From Glandiceps talaboti (Eukaryota; Hemichordata; Enteropneusta; Spengelidae), in contig NC_135568.1 in the NCBI RefSeq assembly GCF_964340395.1, forward strand, positions 20,160,581 through 20,224,580: DNA of 64,000 nt. Reading direction: 5' to 3'. How positions within the stretch are numbered: position 1 is the stretch's first letter; each line of letters begins with the position of its first letter. This document shows positions 1 to 13,824 of this stretch, one piece after another. A program made the position numbers and the translations under genes. The notes under the pieces were generated by a model, which worked only from the letters and a program-made list of their open reading frames with translations, ran no database searches and had not been told where the DNA came from.

Positions 1-3000
1 CAGTATAGCCAGTGGTTGTACCATTGACTCCTAGATGTCAGTATAGCCAGTGGTACCAATGACTCCTAGATGACAGTATAGCCAGTGGTACCAATGACTC
101 CTAGATGACAGTATAGCCAGTGGTTGTACCAATGACTCCTAGATGTCAGTATAGCCAGTGGTTGTACCAATGACTCCTAGATGACAGTATAGCCAGTGGT
201 TGTACCAATGACTCCTAGATGACAGTATAGCCAGTGGTAGCAATGACTCCTAGATGACAGTATAGCCAGTGGTTGTACCAATGACTCCTAGATGACAGTA
301 TAGCCAGTGGTACCAATGACTCCTAGATGACAGTATAGCCAGTGGTACCAATGACTCCTAGATGACAGTATAGCCAGTGGTAGCAATGACTCCTAGATGA
401 CAATATAGCCAGTGGTAGCAATGACTCCGAGATGACAGTATAGCCAGTGGTTGTACCAATGACTCCTAGATGACAGTATAGCCAGTGGTTGTACCAATGA
501 CTCCTAGATGACAGTATAGCCAGTGGTTCTACCAATGACTCCTAGATGACAGTATAGCCAGTGGTACCATGACTCCTAGATGACAGTATAGCCAGTGGTA
601 GCAATGACTCCTAGATGACAATATAGCCAGTGGTACCAATGACTCCTAGATGACAATATAGCCAGTGGTACCAATGACTCCTAGATGACAGTATAGCCAG
701 TGGTTGTACCAATGACTCCTAGATGACAGTATAGCCAGTGGTTGTACCAATGACTCCTAGATGACAGTATAGCCAGTGGTACCAATGGCTCCTAGATGAC
801 AATATAGCCAGTGGTTGTACCAATGACTCCTAGATGACAGTATAGCCAGTGGTTGTACCATTGACTCCTAGATGACAGTATAGCCAGTGGTACCAATGAC
901 TCCTAGATGACAGTATAGCCAGTGGTAGCAATGACTCCTAGATGACAGTATAGCCAGTGGTTGTACCATTGACTCCTAGATGACAGTATAGCCAGTGGTA
1001 CCATTGACTCCTAGATGACAGTATAGCCAGTGGTAGCAATGACTCCTAGATGACAGTATAGCCAGTGGTTGTACCAATGACTCCTAGATGACAGTATAGC
1101 CAGTGGTTGTACCAATGACTCCTAGATGACAGTATAGCCAGTGGTAGCAATGACTCCTATTTGACAGTATAGCCAGTGGTACCAATGACTCCTAGATGAC
1201 AGTATAGCCAGTGGTAGCAATGACTCCTAGATGACAGTATAGCCAGTGGTAGCAATGACTCCTAGATGACAATATAGCCAGTGGTTGTACCAATGACTCC
1301 TAGATGACAGTATAACCAGTGGTAGCAATGACTCCTAGATGACAGTATAGCCAGTGGTACCAATGACTCCTAGATGACAGTATAGCCAGTGGTAGCAATG
1401 ACTCCTAGATGACAATATAGCCAGTGGTACCAATGACTCCTAGATGACAGTATAGCCAGTGGTAGCAATGACTCCTAGATGACAGTATAGCCAGTGGTTG
1501 TACCAATGACTCCTAGATGACAGTATAGCCAGTGGTTGTACCAATGACTCCTAGATGACAGTATAGCCAGTGGTACCAATGGCTCCTAGATGACAATATA
1601 GCCAGTGGTTGTACCAATGACTCCTAGATGACAGTATAGCCAGTGGTTGTACCATTGACTCCTAGATGACAGTATAGCCAGTGGTACCAATGACTCCTAG
1701 ATGACAGTATAGCCAGTGGTAGCAATGACTCCTAGATGACAGTATAGCCAGTGGTTGTACCATTGACTCCTAGATGACAGTATAGCCAGTGGTACCAATG
1801 ACTCCTAGATGACAGTATAGCCAGTGGTAGCAATGACTCCTAGATGACAGTATAGCCAGTGGTTGTACCATTGACTCCTAGATGACAATATAGCCAGTGG
1901 TACCATTGACTCCTAGATGACAGTATAGCCAGTGGTAGCAATGACTCCGAGATGACAGTATAGCCAGTGGTAGCAATGACTCCTAGATGACAATATAGCC
2001 AGTGGTTGTACCAATGACTCCTAGATGACAGTATAACCAGTGGTAGCAATGACTCCTAGATGACAGTATAGCCAGTGGTAGCAATGACTCCTAGATGACA
2101 GTATAGCCAGTGGTTGTACCAATGACTCCTAGATGACAGTATAACCAGTGGTACCAATGACTCCTAGATGACAGTATAGCCAGTGGTAGCAATGACTCCT
2201 AGATGACAGTATAGCCAGTGGTTGTACCAATGACTCCTAGATGACAGTATAGCCAGTGGTACCAATGACTCCTAGATGACAGTATAGCCAGTGGTACCAA
2301 TGACTCCTAGATGACAATATAGCCAGTGGTACCAATGACTCCTAGATGACAGTATAGCCAGTGGTTGTACCAATGACTCCTAGATGACAGTATAGCCAGT
2401 GGTTGTACCAATGACTCCTAGATGACAGTATAGCCAGTGGTACCAATGGCTCCTAGATGACAATATAGCCAGTGGTTGTACCAATGACTCCTAGATGACA
2501 GTATAGCCAGTGGTTGTACCATTGACTCCTAGATGACAGTATAGCCAGTGGTACCAATGACTCCTAGATGACAGTATAGCCAGTGGTAGCAATGACTCCT
2601 AGATGACAGTATAGCCAGTGGTTGTACCATTGACTCCTAGATGACAGTATAGCCAGTGGTACCATTGACTCCTAGATGACAGTATAGCCAGTGGTAGCAA
2701 TGACTCCTAGATGACAGTATAGCCAGTGGTTGTACCAATGACTCCTAGATGACAGTATAGCCAGTGGTTGTACCAATGACTCCTAGATGACAGTATAGCC
2801 AGTGGTAGCAATGACTCCTATTTGACAGTATAGCCAGTGGTACCAATGACTCCTAGATGACAGTATAGCCAGTGGTAGCAATGACTCCTAGATGACAGTA
2901 TAGCCAGTGGTAGCAATGACTCCTAGATGACAATATAGCCAGTGGTTGTACCAATGACTCCTAGATGACAGTATAACCAGTGGTAGCAATGACTCCTAGA

Positions 3001-6000
3001 TGACAGTATAGCCAGTGGTAGCAATGACTCCTAGATGACAGTATAGCCAGTGGTTGTACCAATGACTCCTAGATGACAGTATAACCAGTGGTACCAATGA
3101 CTCCTAGATGACAGTATAGCCAGTGGTAGCAATGACTCCTAGATGACAGTATAGTCAGTGGTTGTACCAATGACTCCTAGATGACAGTATAACCAGTGGT
3201 AGCAATGACTCCTATTTGACAGTATAGCCAGTGGTACCAATGACTCCTAGATGACAGTATAGCCAGTGGTAGCAATGACTCCTAGATGACAGTATAGCCA
3301 CTGGTTGTACCAATGACTCCTAGATGACAGTATAGTCAGTGGTTGTACCAATGACTCCTAGATGACAGTATAGCCAGTGGTAGCAATGACTCCTAGATGA
3401 CAGTATAGCCAGTGGTAGCAATGACTCCTAGATGACAGTATAGCCAGTGGTAGCAATGACTCCTAGATGACAGTATAGCCAGTGGTAGCAATGACTCCTA
3501 GATGACAGTATAGCCAGTGGTAGCAATGGCTCCTAGATGACAGTATAGCCAGTGGTAGCAATGACTCCTAGATGACAATATAGCCAGTGGTTGTACCAAT
3601 GACTCCTAGATGACAGTATAGCCAGTGGTAGTACCAATGACTCCTAGATGACAGTATAGCCAGTGGTAGCAATGACTCCTAGATGACAGTATAGCCAGTG
3701 GTACCAATGACTCCTAGATGACAGTATAGCCAGTGGTAGCAATGACTCCTAGATGACAGTATAGCCAGTGGTAGCAATGACTCCTAGATGTCAGTATAGC
3801 CAGTGGTAGCAATGACTCCTAGATGACAGTATAGCCAGTGGTTGTACCAATGACTCCTAGATGACAGTATAGCCAGTGGTACCAATGACTCCTAGATGAC
3901 AGTATAGCCAGTGGTACCAATGACTCCTAGATGACAGTATAGCCAGTGGTAGCAATGACTCCTATTTGACAGTATAGCCAGTGGTAGCAATGACACCTAG
4001 ATGACAGTATAGCCAGTGGTATCAATGACTCCTAGATGACAGTATAGCCAGTGGTTGTACCAATGACTCCTAGATGACAGTATAGCCAGTGGTTGTACCA
4101 ATGACTCCTAGATGACAGTATAGCCAGTGGTTGTACCAATGACTCCTAGATGACAGTATAGCCAGTGGTTGTACCAATGACTCCTAGATGACAGTATAGC
4201 CAGTGGTTGTACCAATGACTCCTAGATGACAGTATAGCCAGTGGTTGTACCAATGACTCCTAGATGACAGTATAGCCAGTGGTACCAATGACTCCTAGAT
4301 GACAGTATAGCCAGTGGTTGTACCAATGACTCCTAGATGACAATATAGCCAGTGGTAGCAATGACTCCTAGATGACAGTATAGCCAGTGGTAGCAATGAC
4401 TCCTAGATGACAGTATAGCCAGTGGTACCAATGACTCCTAGATGACAGTATAGCCAGTGGTACCAATGACTCCTAGATGACAATATAGCCAGTGGTTGTA
4501 CCAATGACTCCTAGATGACAGTATAGCCAGTGGTACCAATGACTCCTAGATGACAATATAGCCAGTGGTAGCAATGACTCCTAGATGACAGTATAGCCAG
4601 TGGTAGCAATGACTCCGAGATGACAGTATAGCCAGTGGTTGTACCAATGACTCCTAGATGACAGTATAGCCAGTGGTAGCAATGACTCCTAGATGACAGT
4701 ATAGCCAGTGGTAGCAATGACTCCGAGATGACAGTATAGCCACTGGTTGTACCAATGACTCCTAGATGACAGTATAGCCAGTGGTACCAATGACTCCTAG
4801 ATGACAATATAGCCAGTGGTTGTACCAATGACTCCTAGATGACAGTATAGCCAGTGGTTGTACCAATGACTCCTAGATGACAGTATAGCCAGTGGTAGCA
4901 ATGACTCCTAGATGACAGTATAGCCAGTGGTAGCAATGACTCCTAGATGTCAGTATAGCCAGTGGTAGCAATGACTCCGAGATGACAGTATAGCCACTGG
5001 TTGTACCAATGACTCCTAGATGACAGTATAGCCAGTGGTACCATTGACTCCTAGATGACAGTATAGCCAGTGGTTGTACCAATGACTCCTAGATGACAGT
5101 ATAGCCAGTGGTTGTACCAATGACTCCTAGATGACAGTATAGCCAGTGGTACTAATGACTCCTTGATGTCAGTATAGCCAGTGGTACCAATGACTCCTAG
5201 ATGACAGTATAGCCAGTGGTACCAATGACTCCTAGATGACAGTATAGCCAGTGGTTGTACCAATGACTCCTAGATGACAGTATAGCCAGTGGTTGTACCA
5301 ATGACTCCTAGATGACAGTATAGCGAGTGGTTGTACCAATGACTCCTAGATGACAGTATAGCCAGTGGTAGCAATGACTCCTAGATGACAGTATAGCCAG
5401 TGGTTGTACCAATGACTCCTAGATGACAGTATAGCCAGTGGTTGTACCAATGACTCCTAGATGACAGTATAGCCAGTGGTTGTACCAATGACTCCTAGAT
5501 GACAGTATAGCCAGTGGTAGCAATGACTCCTAGATGACAGTATAGCCAGTGGTTGTACCAATGACTCCGAGATGACAGTATAGCCAGTGGTTGTACCAAT
5601 GACTCCTAGATGACAGTATAGCCAGTGGTACCAATGACTCCGAGATGACAGTATAGCCAGTGGTAGTACCAATGACTCCTAGATGACGGTATAGCCAGTG
5701 GTAGCAATGACTCCTATTTGACAGTATAGCCAGTGGTACAATGACTCCTAGATGACAGTATAGCCAGTGGTAGCAATGACTCCTAGATGACAGTATAGCC
5801 AGTGGTAGCAATGACTCCTAGATGACAATATAGCCAGTGGTTGTACCAATGACTCCTAGATGACAGTATAACCAATGGTAGCAATGACTCCTAGATGACA
5901 GTATAGCCAGTGGTAGCAATGACTCCTAGATGACAGTATAGCCAGTGGTTGTACCAATGACTCCTAGATGACAGTATAACCAGTGGTACCAATGACTCCT

Positions 6001-8557
6001 AGATGACAGTATAGCCAGTGGTAGCAATGACTCCTAGATGACAGTATAGTCAGTGGTTGTACCAATGACTCCTAGATGACAGTATAACCAGTGGTAGCAA
6101 TGAATCCTATTTGACAGTATAGCCAGTGGTAGCAATGACTCCTAGATGACAGTATAGCCACTGGTTGTACCAATGACTCCTAGATGACAGTATAGCCAGT
6201 GGTTGTACCAATGACTCCTAGATGACAGTATAGCCAGTGGTAGCAATGACTCCTAGATGACAGTATAGCCAGTGGTAGCAATGACTCCTAGATGACAGTA
6301 TAGCCAGTGGTAGCAATGACTCCTAGATGACAGTATAGCCAGTGGTAGCAATGACTCCTAGATGACAGTATAGCCAGTGGTAGCAATGGCTCCTAGATGA
6401 CAGTATAGCCAGTGGTAGCAATGACTCCTAGATGACAATATAGCCAGTGGTTGTACCAATGACTCCTAGATGACAGTATAGCCAGTGGTAGTACCAATGA
6501 CTCCTAGATGACAGTATAGCCAGTGGTAGCAATGACTCCTAGATGACAGTATAGCCAGTGGTACCAATGACTCCTAGATGACAGTATAGCCAGTGGTAGC
6601 AATGACTCCTAGATGACAGTATAGCCAGTGGTAGCAATGACTCCTAGATGTCAGTATAGCCAGTGGTAGCAATGACTCCTAGATGACAGTATAGCCAGTG
6701 GTTGTACCAATGACTCCTAGATGACAGTATAGCCAGTGGTACCAATGACTCCTAGATGACAGTATAGCCAGTGGTACCAATGACTCCTAGATGACAGTAT
6801 AGCCAGTGGTAGCAATGACTCCTATTTGACAGTATAGCCAGTGGTAGCAATGACACCTAGATGACAGTATAGCCAGTGGTATCAATGACTCCTAGATGAC
6901 AGTATAGCCAGTGGTTGTACCAATGACTCCTAGATGACAGTATAGCCAGTGGTTGTACCAATGACTCCTAGATGACAGTATAGCCAGTGGTTGTACCAAT
7001 GACTCCTAGATGACAGTATAGCCAGTGGTTGTACCAATGACTCCTAGATGACAGTATAGCCAGTGGTTGTACCAATGACTCCTAGATGACAGTATAGCCA
7101 GTGGTTGTACCAATGACTCCTAGATGACAGTATAGCCAGTGGTACCAATGACTCCTAGATGACAGTATAGCCAGTGGTACCAATGACTCCTAGATGACAA
7201 TATAGCCAGTGGTAGCAATGACTCCTAGATGACAGTATAGCCAGTGGTAGCAATGACTCCTAGATGATAGTATAGCCAGTGGTACCAATGACTCCTAGAT
7301 GACAGTATAGCCAGTGGTACCAATGACTCCTAGATGACAATATAGCCAGTGGTTGTACCAATGACTCCTAGATGACAGTATAGCCAGTGGTACCAATGAC
7401 TCCTAGATGACAATATAGCCAGTGGTAGCAATGACTCCTAGATGACAGTATAGCCAGTGGTAGCAATGACTCCGAGATGACAGTATAGCCAGTGGTTGTA
7501 CCAATGACTCCTAGATGACAGTATAGCCAGTGGTAGCAATGACTCCTAGATGACAGTATAGCCAGTGGTAGCAATGACTCCGAGATGACAGTATAGCCAC
7601 TGGTTGTACCAATGACTCCTAGATGACAGTATAGCCAGTGGTACCAATGACTCCTAGATGACAATATAGCCAGTGGTTGTACCAATGACTCCTAGATGAC
7701 AGTATAGCCAGTGGTTGTACCAATGACTCCTAGATGACAGTATAGCCAGTGGTAGCAATGACTCCTAGATGACAGTATAGCCAGTGGTAGCAATGACTCC
7801 TAGATGTCAGTATAGCCAGTGGTAGCAATGACTCCGAGATGACAGTATAGCCACTGGTTGTACCAATGACTCCTAGATGACAGTATAGCCAGTGGTACCA
7901 TTGACTCCTAGATGACAGTATAGCCAGTGGTTGTACCAATGACTCCTAGATGACAGTATAGCCAGTGGTTGTACCAATGACTCCTAGATGACAGTATAGC
8001 CAGTGGTACTAATGACTCCTTGATGTCAGTATAGCCAGTGGTACCAATGACTCCTAGATGACAGTATAGCCAGTGGTACCAATGACTCCTAGATGACAGT
8101 ATAGCCAGTGGTTGTACCAATGACTCCTAGATGACAGTATAGCCAGTGGTTGTACCAATGACTCCTAGATGACAGTATAGCCAGTGGTTGTACCAATGAC
8201 TCCTAGATGACAGTATAGCCAGTGGTAGCAATGACTCCTAGATGACAGTATAGCCAGTGGTTGTACCAATGACTCCTAGATGACAGTATAGCCAGTGGTT
8301 GTACCAATGACTCCTAGATGACAGTATAGCCAGTGGTTGTACCAATGACTCCTAGATGACAGTATAGCCAGTGGTAGCAATGACTCCTAGATGACAGTAT
8401 AGCCAGTGGTACCAATGACTCCGAGATGACAGTATAGCCAGTGGTTGTACCAATGACTCCTAGATGACAGTATAGCCAGTGGTACCAATGACTCCGAGAT
8501 GACAGTATAGCCAGTGGTAGTACCAATGACTCCTAGATGACGGTATAGCCAGTGGTA
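1..8557. repeat. Satellite 1, 35/38-bp monomer, about 235 units
   Basis: The window opens inside a tandem array whose core is cagtatagccagtggtacc followed by aatgactcctagatga. Three common variants differ at the centre: ggtacc and ggtagc (35 bp) and ggttgtacc (38 bp). Recurring diagnostic changes include caatatag for cagtatag, cctatttgac for cctagatgac, ctccgagatg for ctcctagatg, and gataacc for gatagcc. They recur in blocks, which indicates segmental duplication within the array. The array stops abruptly at about 8557 (caatgg|aacattaaag). Its left edge is outside the window. The monomer length is not a multiple of three, so the short minus-strand reading frames in it (repeating SRSHWYHWLYCHLGVIG) are translations of the repeat, not genes. 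It lies in the intron upstream of the PH exon. Confidence 0.98.
2800..8553. repeat. Higher-order duplication of ~2.86-2.9 kb inside satellite 1
   Basis: Two adjacent blocks of about 80 monomers, roughly 2800-5697 and 5698-8553, carry the same order of variant monomers. Matched landmarks include cctatttgac at about 2817 and 5712, the rare tgacacctag at 3991 and 6851, and long identical stretches 4511-5263 and 7368-8120 at a constant offset of 2857. The offset shrinks from about 2.9 kb to 2857 bp because one monomer and one 3-bp variant are missing in the second block. Both blocks end at the unusual monomer gactcctagatgacggtat. A smaller nested duplication, with offsets near 800 and 870 bp, is visible at about 776, 1572 and 2440 (ggtaccaatggctcc). 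Confidence 0.85.
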
Positions 8558-8926
8558 CCAATGGAACATTAAAGGGGAAGTTTTCAATCTCACGGTTCGT
8601 GGGGGATCCTTGGGAAACATGGACGCCAACTCAGTGTGATCCCTGAATAATTAGCGAACTAGTAATAGGTCACTATCTTTCTCAGTAAACACTGATTATC
8701 TTCCGAAGAGAAACAACAAATATTTGACATTTGTGTGTGTGTGTGTGTGTGTGTGTAAACAACTTAAAGTCAAAAACCGCAGGACTGATTGCCATAATAT
8801 TTGGTGGGCATATTATCTTAGGTGTCTAGTTGGGAAATTGTTCGAATGAAAATGATGACATCATAGGTGTGTGATTTGGGGCAAAAAACGTGACTTGTAG
8901 TGTGAGAACACCAGTAAGTCCTTTAT
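8558..8926 (+). mobile_element. Short spacer plus 5' fragment of element B (TG-rich interspersed element)
   Basis: Bases 8558-8730 are unique-looking and unassigned. From about 8731 a (TG)n run is followed by aaacaacttaaagtcaaaaa and a ~170-bp stretch. That stretch is closely similar to 32581-32830 (element B, long copy) and to 48480-48680. The match breaks off near 8890, and element A begins at 8927. No coding potential is seen. A piece matching the 3' part of element B reappears at 9848, so this may be one internally deleted copy with element A inserted. Confidence 0.7.
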
Positions 8927-9670
8927 TAGTCCCCGCATACGAAGTCCGGAACGGGGACTTATGGATTGGGTTTCGTGCGTGCGTCCGTCCGTCCGTCCGT
9001 CCGTCCGCAGCCTTTTCTTGGAGATGCCTGGACCGATTTTTTTCAAACTTGGTACAGGGGCAACATGCTATGGCATAGATATGCACGTCAATTTGTTTTA
9101 TGATACGATCCAATATGGCCGCCTAGCAGCCATTTTGTTTGTGAATTTTCATGTCCAAAGCCATAACTCAGACATGCTTGAACAGATCTCATTCAAAGTT
9201 GGTATTAGGACAGTGTTCTATGACATACATGTGCATATCCATTTTCATTGTGATACGATCCAATATGGCTGCCTGGTAGCCATTGTGTTTGCGAATTTTC
9301 ATGTCCAAAGCCATAACTCAGACATGCTTAAACAGATCTCATTCAAAGTTGGTATTAGGACAGCGTTCTATGACATACATGTGCATATCCATTTTCCTCG
9401 TGATACGATCCAATATGGCTGCCTGGCAGCCATTGTGTTTGTGAATTTTCCATGTCCAAAGCCATAACTCAGACTCCATTTTCATTGTGATACGATCCCC
9501 CATACCCGACCAATCGTTTATTGTTGGAGGCATAGTCCATGTCCAACAAGCACACACAACATATCTAAGTCTGTTTGTTTTAGGTTCACAAGTGTTGTTG
9601 CGTGATCAGAGTAGTGATAATTCCTTAAAACCCAATCATAGCGGGGACTATGTCATTCTCAATGACTTGT
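8927..9670 (+). mobile_element. Element A copy 1 (Helentron-like non-autonomous element), full length
   Basis: It begins TAGTCCCCG, then aagtccggaacggggactta, a tetranucleotide run (CGTC)n, and ggagatgcctggaccgattt. Next come about two and a half copies of a ~143-bp internal repeat (ccaaagccataactcagaca ... atggctgcctggcagccatt). The 3' part ends in cccaatcatagcggggacta, then the small perfect hairpin gtcattctcaatgac, then ttgt. The 5' (ggggacttatggattgggtt) and 3' (aacccaatcatagcggggac) segments are imperfect inverted repeats. There is no transposase. Subterminal inverted repeats, a short 3' hairpin, internal tandem repeats and insertion next to TT resemble Helentron-type (HINE) elements; the assignment is inferred. 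Confidence 0.7.
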
Positions 9671-10335
9671 TATTATTATTATTATTATTATCATTATTAA
9701 TATTAACCATTTTCCGATTGAAAATATTTGGTAGTCATTGCCAGAAAAGGGTGACATTTCCATTCACTGTCCATTACAACATTCCCTCAGGTATTGTTTT
9801 TTCTTGGTGTTTGAGTTCTGATGTCCACATTCACAGATAGATAAAATTCTTGAAAAAATGTATGCAAATGTGCCTAGCAACAAGACAACGCCCATAGCAA
9901 CAGCCAAATGATCATATATATTGCAAAGATAACTACATAGTTTAATAGGCAACTGGATAGTCATTCAACAAATGAACATGTGTACCTAGCAAATTGCACA
10001 GTTGTGCTACAATGCCATTGACGCTATTTAATGGTCTGTATTCAAATCTGATAATAATCTCCAGAAAGTTAGGGGGCCTTTTATACCTGCTGTTCCTCTT
10101 TAAAGACAACAACTTTATGAGTTCTAAAATCAATTGAAACAGTAACTGCTCGTCTAACTTGAACAGAATTATGCAACCAGAAGACAGGTGTGGGGGTGGG
10201 GGTTAATATGACATAGTTTAGTCTTATCTATATCTTGGGTAAATCACATGATGTGTAAACAAATGAGAAGTAAATGGCAAACACAGTAGATGTGTGATAT
10301 ATGTGGATGGTAATACCTGTTCATACTCTACCCCT
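9671..10335 (+). mobile_element. Intron segment with (ATT)n and a 3' fragment of element B (9848-10031)
   Basis: A short (ATT)n tract at 9671-9700 is followed by ~145 bp of unassigned sequence. From 9848 to about 10031 the sequence matches the 3' end of the long element B copy at 33870-34070. Shared landmarks are the tagcaac/cccatagcaacagccaaatg motif, a cactgcacagttgtgctac-like segment and ggcaactggatagtcattca. Nothing recognisable lies in 10032-10335. Confidence 0.65.
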
Positions 10336-10452
10336 AAATAGTATCGTCCACATTTACCCCTACTGTCTGAATAGTATCATCCACATTTACCCCTACTGTC
10401 TGAATAGTATCATCCACATTTACCCCTACTGTCTGAATAGTATCATCCATTT
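10336..10452. repeat. 33-bp minisatellite, about 3.5 copies
   Basis: The unit gaatagtatcatccacattt followed by acccctactgtct is repeated three to four times, with the first copy diverged (cgtccacatt). The rest of the stretch to the exon at 10718 contains a loose duplication of tcaacactgaggg/caccactgacagtgcccttg at 10570-10650 and nothing else recognisable. Confidence 0.9.
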
Positions 10453-10717
10453 GGTAATGTTGGATAATATTGCATGATCGCTTCATGTAGATAGGCAATT
10501 TTCATAAAGTATCCATAGTCAGTTTATCATTGATGTGCTGTATGTCACCGTACATGACCAGTACCATTACTCAACACTGAGGGTGCCCTTCTCTTATAAT
10601 TATCATCACTCACCACTGACAGTGCCCTTGTCTTCTGCACTCAACACTGAGGGCTCACATCAATAATGAGTATTACAGCTCCATCAACTAAATTCTGAAT
10701 TTTGTGATTTTTTTAAG

Positions 10718-10900
10718 GAAAATCTTGAAGCACAAGGTGAAGTGATTCTCCAAGATTCCTTCCAAGTATGGGATCCTAAACAGATCATCCGCAAAGGCCG
10801 AGATCGACATATCTTCCTTTTTGAAATGCTAGTGGTGTTTAGCAAAGAAGTCAAAGATAGTAACGGCAAAGCCAAGTATATATACAAGAGTAAACTTTAT
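10718..10900 (+). CDS. trio: Trio/Kalirin-type RhoGEF, exon encoding N-terminal half of the PH1 domain
   Basis: A 61-codon exon, phase 0 at both ends, with acceptor tttttttaag|gaaaat and donor ctttat|gtaagt. The translation begins ENLEAQGEVILQDSFQVWDP and continues with IIRKGRDRHIFLFE, VVFSKEVKDSNGKAKYIYKS and KLY. This is the start of the PH domain that follows the first DH (Rac1/RhoG exchange) domain in Trio and Kalirin. In that family this PH domain assists nucleotide exchange and membrane placement. The DH exons must lie upstream of this window. The reading frame continues in phase into 25516. The intron after this exon is 14.6 kb and is nearly all satellite 2, which appears to derive from this exon's own 3' end. 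Identification rests on recognising the conserved PH1 sequence; choosing Trio over Kalirin is arbitrary because most invertebrates have a single co-orthologue. Confidence 0.93.
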
Positions 10901-10982
10901 GTAAGTAAATGTAACCATAGTAACAGCAATGCTAAGTATATATATAAAGTAGTCAATTCTATGTAAAGTAAATATATACCAT
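10859..10982 (+). repeat. Tandem duplication of the exon end plus 5' splice site (seed of satellite 2)
   Basis: The segment 10859-10918 contains the last 42 exon bases, the donor and 18 intron bases: agtaacggcaaagccaagta ... ctttatgtaagtaaat gtaaccat. It is followed directly by a diverged copy at 10919-10982: agtaacagcaatgctaagta ... ttctatgtaaagtaaatata taccat. By eye the two copies are about 80% identical over 60 bp with small indels. The second copy already carries the core aaagtagtcaattctatgta of the downstream 45-bp satellite. A shorter third copy (10983-11015) lacks the exon-derived half, and the regular array starts at about 11016. Confidence 0.85.
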
Positions 10983-13824
10983 CCTGATACTCTATGTAAA
11001 GGAAATATATACCATCCCAATACTACAAGTAGTCAATTTATGTAAATAAATATATACCATCCCAATACTACAAGTAGTCAATTTATGTAAGTAAATATAT
11101 ACCATCCCAATATTACAAGTAGTCAATTTATGTAAGTAAATATATACCATCCCAATACTACAAGTAGTCAATTTATGTAAATAAATATATACCATTCCAA
11201 TATTACAAGTAGTCAACTCTATGTAAGTAAATATATACCATCCCAATACTACAAGTAGTCAACTCTATGTAAGTAAATATATACCATCCCAATACTACAA
11301 GTAGTCAATTTATGTAAATAAATATATACCATCCCAATATTACAAGTAGTCAACTCTATGTAAGTAAATATATACCATCCCAATACTACAAGTAGTCAAC
11401 TCTATGTAAGTAAATATATACCATCCCAATACTACAAGTAGTCAATTTATGTAAATAAATATATACCATCCCAATATTACAAGTAGTCAATTTATGTAAG
11501 TAAATATATACCATCCCAATACTACAAGTAGTCAATTTATGTAAATAAATATATACCATCCCAATACTACAAGTAGTCAATTTATATAAATAAATATATA
11601 CCATCCCAATACTACAAGTAGTCAATTTATGTAAATAAATATATACCATCCCAATATTACAAGTAGTCAATTTATGTAAGTAAATATATACCATCCCAAT
11701 ACTACAAGTAGTCAACTCTATGTAAGTAAATATATACCATCCCAATATTACAAGTAGTCAATTTATGTAAGTAAATATATACCATTCCAATACTACAAGT
11801 AGTCAATTTATGTAAGTAAATATATACCATCCCAATACTACAAGTAGTCAATTTATGTAAGTAAATATATACCATCCCAATATTACAAGTAGTCAATTTA
11901 TGTAAGTAAATATATACCATCCCAATATTACAAGTAGTCAACTCTATGTAAGTAAATATATACCATCCCAATATTACAAGTAGTCAATTTATGTAAGTAA
12001 ATATATACCATTCCAATACTACAAGTAGTCAACTCTATGTAAGTAAATATATACCATCCCAATATTACAAGTAGTCAATTTATGTAAGTAAATATATACC
12101 ATTCCAATACTACAAGTAGTCAATTTATGTAAGTAAATATATACCATCCCAATACTACAAGTAGTCAATTTATGTAAGTAAATATATACCATCCCAATAT
12201 TACAAGTAGTCAATTTATGTAAATAAATATATACCATCCCAATATTACAAGTAGTCAATTTATGTAAGTAAATATATACCATCCCAATATTACAAGTAGT
12301 CAACTCTATGTAAGTAAATATATACCATCCCAATACTACAAGTAGTCAATTTATGTAAATAAATATATACCATCCCAATATTACAAGTAGTCAATTTATG
12401 TAAGTAAATATATACCATCCCAATATTACAAGTAGTCAATTTATGTAAGTAAATATATACCATTCCAATACTACAAGTAGTCAACTCTATGTAAGTAAAT
12501 ATATACCATCCCAATACTACAAGTAGTCAATTTATGTAAATAAATATATACCATCCCAATATTACAAGTAGTCAATTTATGTAAGTAAATATATACCATC
12601 CCAATATTACAAGTAGTCAACTCTATGTAAGTAAATATATACCATCCCAATATTACAAGTAGTCAACTCTATGTAAGTAAATATATACCATTCCAATATT
12701 ACAAGTAGTCAATTTATGTAAATAAATATATACCATCCCAATATTACAAGTAGTCAATTTATGTAAGTAAATATATACCATCCCAATACTACAAGTAGTC
12801 AATTTATGTAAATAAATATATACCATCCCAATACTACAAGTAGTCAATTTATGTAAATAAATATATACCATCCCAATATTACAAGTAGTCAATTTATGTA
12901 AATAAATATATACCATCCCAATATTACAAGTAGTCAACTCTATGTAAGTAAATATATACCATTCCAATACTACAAGTAGTCAATTTATGTAAATAAATAT
13001 ATACCATTCCAATACTACAAGTAGTCAACTCTATGTAAGTAAATATATACCATCCCAATACTACAAGTAGTCAACTTTATGTAAGTAAATATATACCATC
13101 CCAATACTACAAGTAGTCAATTTATGTAAATAAATATATACCATTCCAATACTACAAGTAGTCAATTTATGTAAATAAATATATACCATCCCAATATTAC
13201 AAGTAGTCAATTTATGTAAGTAAATATATACCATCCCAATATTACAAGTAGTCAATTTATGTAAGTAAATATATACCATCCCAATACTACAAGTAGTCAA
13301 CTCTATGTAAGTAAATATATACCATTCCAATACTACAAGTAGTCAATTTATGTAAATAAATATATACCATCCCAATATTACAAGTAGTCAACTCTATGTA
13401 AGTAAATATATACCATCCCAATACTACAAGTAGTCAATTTATGTAAATAAATATATACCATCCCAATACTACAAGTAGTCAATTTATGTAAATAAATATA
13501 TACCATCCCAATATTACAAGTAGTCAATTTATGTAAGTAAATATATACCATCCCAATATTACAAGTAGTCAATTTATGTAAATAAATATATACCATTCCA
13601 ATATTACAAGTAGTCAACTTTATGTAAATAAATATATACCAATCCAATACTACAAGTAGTCAATTTATGTAAGTAAATATATACCATCCCAATACTACAA
13701 GTAGTCAATTTATGTAAGTAAATATATACTATCCCAATACTACAAGTAGTCAATTTATGTAAATAAATATATACCATCCCAATATTACAAGTAGTCAACT
13801 TTATGTAAATAAATATATACCATC

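Noticed and set aside
323-8629. Minus-strand frames with SRSHWYHWLYCHLGVIG repeats
   Set aside because: Products of satellite 1. The monomer is not a multiple of three and each frame ends within a few units.
8890-9467. Open frames with VRPSVRPSV and HVQSHNSDMLEQISFKVGIRT in element A
   Set aside because: The frames are short, differ between copies and come from the CGTC run and the 143-bp internal repeat. They match no known domain and copies do not preserve one frame.
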